Shown here piece by piece: positions 58,251 through 64,000 of a stretch of 64,000 bases of DNA. The stretch comes from Megaleporinus macrocephalus (lineage: Eukaryota > Chordata > Actinopteri > Characiformes > Anostomidae). The number at the start of each line of letters is the position of its first letter. The stretch's first letter is position 1. A model generated the notes under the pieces. It was not told where the DNA came from. It worked only from the letters and a program-made list of their open reading frames with translations, and searched no databases. The stretch spans positions 22,395,607-22,459,606 of the forward strand of contig CM038722.1 in NCBI GenBank assembly GCA_021613375.1, read 5' to 3'. The position numbers and the translations under genes are program-made.

Positions 58251-58851
58251 CCATCAACAGTCTCTGGTGACCTTTATTCAATTGTCAGGCACTGTAATGC
58301 CTCGGTACCTGTTATCTGCCAGTGCATTGTTTTCTCTATAAATCATTGGCAAGAGGTTTGATTTTGACAGACACCAAGATAGTGAAAGTAGTCTTGTTCT
58401 TATAAGGTTCTAGTTAAGATAATAATAATAATATATGATAATAGTAATAATAATGAGAATCCAATGAGACCCAAAGTGGTGGGATTCAGATATTCCCATT
58501 AAGTTAATAAAACCAACATTCCAATTGTGCAGTATCTGGAAGTCTCTGGTGACCATGGTCCATCAACAGTCTCTGGTGACCTGTATTCAATTGTCAGGCA
58601 CTGTAATGCCTCGGTACCTGTTATCTGTCAGTGCATTGTTTTCCTATAAATCAGTGGCAAGAGGTTTGATTTTGACAGATAACAAGATAGTGAAAGTAGT
58701 CTTGTTTTTTATAAGGTTCTAGTTAAGATAATAATAATAATATATGATAATAGTAATAATAATGAGAATCCAATGAGACCCAAAGTGGTGGGATTCAGAT
58801 ATTCCCATTAAGTTAATAAAACCAACATTCCAACTCTGCAGCATCTGGAAG
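58251..58851 (+). repeat. 292-bp tandem duplication
   Basis: Copy 1 (58251-58542) and copy 2 (58560-58851) are direct repeats offset by 309 bases, differing at roughly a dozen positions. Both run from 'ccatcaacagtctctggtgacc' to 'catctggaag'-type text and include the (TAA)n-rich core. A third fragment, 'agtctctggtgacca', lies in the 17-base junction (58541-58555). The frames 58120-58341 and 58525-58722 share a peptide only because of the duplication. Confidence 0.9.
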
Positions 58852-58879
58852 CGTGTTGAGAACAAGCTCATTCCTGGCC

Positions 58880-59090
58880 AGTGGAGGGAGCTGGATGTCT
58901 TGTATCACCATTCCTAAACCAATTCACACTTTTACACCACACTGTACGTGATGAACCTTTACCTTCGAACACACCCCCTTTTCTCAGTCTCCCTGTAAAC
59001 CTGCAGAGGGACCCCTCACTCTCTGCTTCAACCTCTCACTCTCTCCGTCTCTCTCCTACTCCCTCGCTTTTTTACCGGCGAGGGGTGGGC

Positions 59091-59138
<48 letters not shown>

Positions 59139-59231
59139 GAGAGAGAGCCTCTTGCTGTGGCATTCACAGGCAGACAGCGCAACCGCTAGCACCTCCTCCT
59201 CCAGTTCTTTCCCCTGCCTCACTCACTGTTC
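58880..59231 (+). promoter_or_regulatory. Pyrimidine/purine-rich possible promoter or 5' region
   Basis: Base composition changes abruptly here to CT-rich and then GA-rich sequence. It includes a GC-box-like 'gaggggtgggcg' at about 59080-59091 and a (GA)n tract at 59094-59133. It resembles the 5' region of a gene transcribed to the right. No TATA box or initiator can be assigned. Confidence 0.3.
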
Positions 59232-59385
59232 ATGGAAAAGGGCTATTTTTCCTATTCTGAACCGGAGGACTCTTTTCTGGCAAGCCAAAAGAGGGTGGGA
59301 GAGAAACTACAAACAGGGGAGGAAAAAAGAAAGAAAGACAGCAAGAGTGGAATGCAAACGATGAGAAGATCCAGGAATGTGAACT

Positions 59386-59387
<2 letters not shown>
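59232..59387 (+). CDS. Small ORF, 51 codons, possible first coding segment
   Basis: ATG at 59232 opens a frame beginning MEKGYFSYSEPEDSFLASQK and becoming Lys/Arg-rich, with TGA at 59385. It is hydrophilic and not low-complexity at its start. Its reading frame is the same as that of the hydrophobic coding segment ending at 59654, with only this one TGA between them. No strong splice donor removing the TGA is visible (a weak one, GTGGAA at 59347, would have the right phase). I do not recognise the peptide. Confidence 0.25.
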
Positions 59388-59423
<36 letters not shown>

Positions 59424-59562
59424 AAAAACCCCAATCACCTGCGAGCCCATCTAAAGGAGAAGAGAGCGAGCGCGAGAACGAGAGGGAAGACGGAAGGCGC
59501 TGGAGTATTCGTTTTTTTCTTTCGTTTCATTTTTTTCTTCTTCCTCATCGTGGTGCTGGCAG

Positions 59563-59654
59563 GCGCCTCGTCCTTCCACCTGTTCGCTCTCTCCATCATC
59601 TGCCTGCTCATCTACTTCTCCATCTACCTGGTGTACAATTTCGCCTACCTATGA
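59563..59654 (+). CDS. Putative terminal coding exon with C-terminal transmembrane helix
   Basis: After a long pyrimidine tract ending 'gtgctggcag' (59553-59562), the phase-1 segment encodes GASSFHLFALSIICLLIYFS then IYLVYNFAYL and stops at TGA 59652-59654. Nearly all codons end in C or G (TCC TTC CAC CTG TTC ... ATC TGC CTG CTC ATC TAC), far from the AT-rich surroundings, which is the best sign of real coding. The peptide is a long hydrophobic helix with a very short tail, as in tail-anchored or small single-pass proteins. The frame upstream has no ATG back to the TGA at 59385, so a start must come by splicing. I do not recognise the family. Confidence 0.45.
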
Positions 59655-61380
59655 CCCGACCCGGAGAGAGGAAGGAAGGGGAAGAGAGGGGCTTCTCTCG
59701 TTTCTTTGCTTCTTTTTTCAGCCCGGCTTCACCCCTCCATCACCCGGTCCTCCTTTCCGTCATCTCTCCTCGGACCGTCCCCCCTTCTCTCTCTCTGCGT
59801 AACCGTCCCCTCTGAAAAAAGAAAAAAAAACAAAAACGCTCTGGCACTCACTGAATGAAAAGTTGGGACCCAATTCTGAGACAGAAAAAAAAACCAAAAC
59901 AAAACTAAAAAACGAAAGAGCATTCTCCTCCTTTAAGTTCTCTCATCCCTTTCTTTTCCTCCCCTTTTCCTTTTCTTTTTTCGCTCCCTTTGCTCCTCCA
60001 CTGCCTGTCCCACCTCACTCCTTTTTTTGCCGGACGCTTTAAAGTTCCTCTAGGTAGGTTCCAACGACTTGTTTAGTGTCTGTCCGACCCGTTTTGTCTG
60101 TGTGCGTGGGTGTGTGTGTGTACCTGTGCGTCCCCTTTTTTTCCTCGTGTACGCCGAGCACACCTTGACACGCACCTTGCACGCGCGAAACAAGCGGACA
60201 AACAAGCGAACCGTGCCATCCTTCCGACCTCTGTTCACTGTCCGTCCCCCCAAAGTCCCTCCATTTTCTCTGTGTAGTCTGTTAGGTGAAGGGGTCTCCG
60301 GTCCAGTGTCCATCGGTTTCTCCTGAAACACATCAACCAATAGGCGTGCTCATAGTTGGCCCGAACCTACACATGGATATAGTCACCACATGAATAGAAA
60401 TAGCTCTCTAGTCTCGGTCTTGGGCCTCAGTATAGGCACCACCACACCCATTGAAGTGAAGGCGTTTGGTGTTACTGCAGCGTGAAGCAGTTTGTTCTTT
60501 AATTCAACAGGCCTCCAGAAGCAGAGAGGAAGCGGCGCTTTGATTCGCTTCAGCCGTTACGTAGGCATTCACTCTGAGGCTACCACAAAAAATGCTTTGA
60601 TTTATGGAGGCTTTTAGTCGGAGACACCAAAAATAGCTGTAACGGAGGCCAGTCCGACAAAACAGTCAACCAATTGCTTCCAATTAAGGGAAAACACTAG
60701 CCCCAGCAACGCTCCCAGTCCTAGTCTTCTATACCATCCTCCTTCTAGAACCAAGTTCTTCTTAGTATCTACTCCTCAGACAGTGTGCTGAACTGTGTTT
60801 TTCTTTCTTTTGCTCCCCCTGCCCCCCCTGTACCCCGCCTTCACATCCTTCACGGCTTTGGCTTCTCTGCTGTCATAGATCCCGTTTTATTGGGTGTTTA
60901 ATTTTCATGTGTCACTCTCTCATATTGACCCCCCCTCCCCCCACCCACCTCCTCCGCCCCGTCTACCACCTGGGAAGCAAGCTCGCACTTTTTCTGGCCT
61001 CCTCCTCCTCCTCCTCATCATCATCATCACCATCATCCCCCTCTCTTTTCCTCTCCTCCTCCCCCTCCCTCCATGCTCCATCTCTCGCGGGTCCCCCTGA
61101 TCAGCTGACGTGCCAAGGCGCTCCGTCCCAGATGACAGGGGAACAAAAACCATTCGAGAATTGAAAGAAGGAAACTTTTTCTCGTCCATTCAGTAATTCA
61201 TTCAGAAATACTTCAGTTCATCCGTATACCTGCGTTTGTGCAGCTCTCAATAGGTAACTTATCACAGACGTTGAGGAAGAAGAAGAGTAAATGTATGTAT
61301 GTGTACGAGATATATAAGCAGATCTTTTTAAATGTCACAGAAAATACAAGTTCAGGTTTAACGCACGATTGTAAATGTGA
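59655..61380. other. Pyrimidine-rich UTR or intron, no further exon defended
   Basis: It is CT-rich throughout (59660-60050, 60900-61100), with A runs. Frames of 64-96 codons occur on both strands and are low-complexity, for example a Ser run from (TCC/TCA)n at 61001-61040. This could be the 3' UTR of the putative membrane-protein exon. No AATAAA is obvious close by. Confidence 0.35.
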
Positions 61381-61385
61381 AGATT

Positions 61386-61617
61386 AGCACTGGGCGATAA
61401 CTCTATACTCTATAGTCCATGGTATAGGCATCACACTGTGGTATTTATAACATTACATCCATGATAGCATTCCAATCAGTGAAAAGCTTTTCCATTTTAA
61501 TTCTATTTGGTTCTCGAACCCTGAGGTTTACTGCCTCATCATTGATGCAATATCCAATAAATGATAATTGGAAAATATCGTGATATTAAATTTTGTCACT
61601 ATCGCCCAGAACTAATG
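61386..61617. mobile_element. Short MITE with TGGGCGATA termini
   Basis: The left end reads 'gcactgggcgataactc' and the right end 'cactatcgcccagaac', which are inverted (TGGGCGATA/TATCGCCCA). The 230-bp body contains no transposase. Elements with this terminus are widespread in fish and usually attributed to hAT-type MITEs. Confidence 0.6.
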
Positions 61618-61915
61618 AGGATCCCTCCATTTCATTCATCTGTCTCTTGCTCAGTCACCTTCCTGTTCTGTTTTCCTCCCATCATGGTTCACAGGTTTGC
61701 GTTCAGTTCCTGCCATTTTTCTAGGCCCTATTCCAGAACGACATGCGACAGGTTTATATAGTCCACCGTTACAGTTCCTCGTTCCTACTTACCACTTTTC
61801 TTGAACTTCAAGGACGTCTTTTGAAAGCCTGTGATCCGACTAGACGGACATGTCAGGGGAGACCGTCTCTTGCGTTTCTTGTATTTTCTTTGTGCCCTCT
61901 GTGCCGTTTGTCCAG

Positions 61916-61969
61916 TCGTTCCCAACACCATGCAGACATTAATGAGACACTGCAGAAATGGTTAGAAGG
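61916..61969 (+). CDS. Candidate internal coding exon (54 bases)
   Basis: A pyrimidine-rich acceptor 'ctgtgccgtttgtccag' ends at 61915 and a consensus donor 'AGAAGG|gtaagt' begins at 61970. The open frame across it reads RSQHHADINETLQKWLE, amphipathic and plausible as protein, but too short for identification. It could belong with the segment at 59563 only if that one is not terminal. Confidence 0.25.
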
Positions 61970-61974
61970 GTAAG

Positions 61975-64000
61975 TAACACGGGAAGACACGTTACCACCC
62001 ATTTATTGTATGTGTGCATGGGTGTGTGTAGTCTCTGTGGGCTCAGAACGCGAACACATCACCACCACTACAGGCTAAACTGGGCGACTTTGAGGTTGAA
62101 TATATATCGGGCATGCATGCTATAGGCACTGAATAATCCACCAAGTCCTTTATTAAAATTCTCCACTGAATATAACCAGCATGTACAGTATATTCTCTAG
62201 CTCATTTAGAATAAATACACCACATTAGCACCACATTTAGGTGGATTCAGGTTTCACAAGTCATCAGGTGCCATGAAACAGTGTTATATATTAATACGAG
62301 GCACATGGCGTGGGCTAGATTATATATATTTCCTCCTGTGGGAAGCTGGTAACAGCTTTTAGTAGTCTTCGATATGGAAGATTGAGGCAGAGCCTGTTCA
62401 GATTGGTCGTAATGTAAAGTTATATCTTGGGTGCACATCTAATAGTATTATTTCATATTTATTATATTTATATTTTATTTAAAACTATGGACTTTCTGTT
62501 TGGTGAAAATCAGTAATCCCCCTCCAAAAATAAGACGATAAAACACTAAAACCCTGAGCAGTTGGGCTTTATTCAAATCTGCTTTAAAATACTAGACGTA
62601 TGCACACCTATGACCGCCTCAACCACAACTGAATTCATGCAACACATCACCAACTCTCCTTATACAGGTAATGAAATAGTCTTTGACTCTAGTGCTGCTT
62701 ACATGGACCAGACGTATACTGATCAAGTAAAAATGCGTCTCTCTTTAAACTGACAGGCTGACAACTTATTGTCTTACTTAGAACTAGACTGGTCAGCTAG
62801 TTAGCAGGCTAAAAGATAGCAAACGTGTTGAACAACTCTATCATTAATATAACAGGCTTCAATTAAAGTACTTGTTACTTGAATGACTTATATGCTTCAG
62901 ATGTCCATGTTTCAGTTGTAAGACTGAATCTTGATTGGCTCCATACACTTATATTTAGCACATGTTTTAAAGATTCTAGTAAAGGAAAATGTCTAATTTA
63001 GTCCTTGAGATGTAAGTAGAGTCTTTCAGACTCATATGAAATGGTTCTCCAGAAGGAACTGTTCATTAAACAGTACTGTTGTATCATAGGTTCATTATTA
63101 AAAGCATATAGTGATACATTCAACAGCCCAACAGCTACTCAGCTGGCAAATATACCACACCAAAGAAAACTAGCTAGCATTTCTCAGTGAAATATGTTTA
63201 TATCAATTGATATTTTTTAAAAGAAATTTGTGTTTGATGTTTTGGCCAGTGTTCTTTTTTTATTTTTATTTTTTATAAAGCAGTAAGCCACTTGATGCTT
63301 TACATACTACGATATTACTGTATGAAGGGGGTTTTAGAACACCACCTCTGGTGGGTTTCTGCTTCAGAAATTCTCCTTTTAGCCACATAGCTTTATGACT
63401 TTTAAAAAGCTGAACATGTGAACCAAATGATAGCGAACATTTCAGATATGAACTGATTAAACTGGAATTAACAGAAGTTTCTGAGCGGTGGCTGTGCCAG
63501 AAATGAAACTGCAGCTGGGCCTGAATAGAAATGGGTGGGACACACAATTCAATATAGCTCAACTGCATTTACAGTACATTACAAGCGCAAGTGTTCTTTT
63601 TCTGTGTCATCACACTGTCATCCCTCAACAGCTCTGAAATCAAACCAGTCCACTCTGTTCAGTTACTACAACAAGGTGCTATAGTCAGAATCTGATCAAG
63701 CAGCCCATAGCAGACTCGGGGTCAATGAAATCAGCTTCACACACAGCGACTACATAAACCTCCGAATAAAACTTCAGTGAGGCGCCATGTTCCTTACATA
63801 GCTACTGCAGCAGTCCTCCAATAAAACTCCAGCAGATTATAAACCTTAAACCTCACATACACAACTACAGTAGCTTTGCTCTGAGGCAGAAAGACAACAG
63901 GCTACAGAAAAAAGCCTGACAGCTAAAAGCCAGTAAAGCCAGTCGTTGACGTCTGAGGTCATATGACTTCATGATTGGACTACAGTATGTCGGGGTTTAC
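61975..64000. other. No gene recognised
   Basis: AT-rich sequence with short frames of 63-100 codons on both strands and no domain, splice-consistent exon or RNA gene that I can support. Confidence 0.4.

Overview
The window is vertebrate nuclear DNA, almost certainly from a teleost. It has short exons with GT-AG introns, abundant (CA)n and (TA)n microsatellites, Tc1/mariner remnants, a decayed Ty3/gypsy element, and tRNA-headed dispersed repeats of the kind common in fish. Repeat types seen near 38.2 kb and 54.8-55.5 kb are familiar to me mainly from otophysan fish (catfishes, characins), so I lean that way, but this is inference.

The one securely identified gene is atf7ip (activating transcription factor 7-interacting protein, MCAF1), on the + strand. 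Thirteen coding exons between 23584 and 30353 splice in frame to an 873-residue protein. It has the family's N-terminal motif, a basic nuclear-localisation region, the SETDB1-binding coiled coil, a SUMO-interacting motif and the C-terminal fibronectin type III domain. A possible 5' UTR exon lies at 22536-22598, a possible promoter near 20.6-21.1 kb, and polyadenylation signals at 30798 and 30934.

Upstream of atf7ip, from about 5.7 to 17.3 kb, is the most unusual region. It is a head-to-tail array of non-coding units, all on the + strand. The 'A' unit (eleven copies here plus a diverged half copy at 2.8 kb) folds as a two-part hairpin and carries a 14-base core that is identical in the last nine copies. 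The 'B' unit (seven copies, normally following an A) carries a pyrimidine-rich tract and, in the last five copies, ends in a good 5' splice site. Acceptor-like sites lie before several A units. Further shared modules (C and D) sit between units. I read this as a tandemly amplified exon of a spliced structured non-coding RNA, or a cluster of small-RNA precursors. I do not recognise it as a named family.

Downstream of atf7ip (31-41 kb) the sequence is mostly transposon debris: a Ty3/gypsy remnant, two tRNA-headed repeats and two dead Tc1-like elements. Two large minisatellites follow: about 6 kb of a 13-bp unit (42.5-48.5 kb) and about 4 kb of a 50-51-bp unit (49.6-53.6 kb). The many ORFs inside them are by-products of the repeat.

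The last 10 kb holds (TA)n tracts, a 292-bp tandem duplication and a pyrimidine-rich stretch at 58.9-61.2 kb. That stretch contains a short, strongly GC3-biased coding segment ending in a hydrophobic helix (59563-59654). It looks like the terminal coding exon of an unrecognised small membrane protein. A candidate internal exon lies at 61916-61969.
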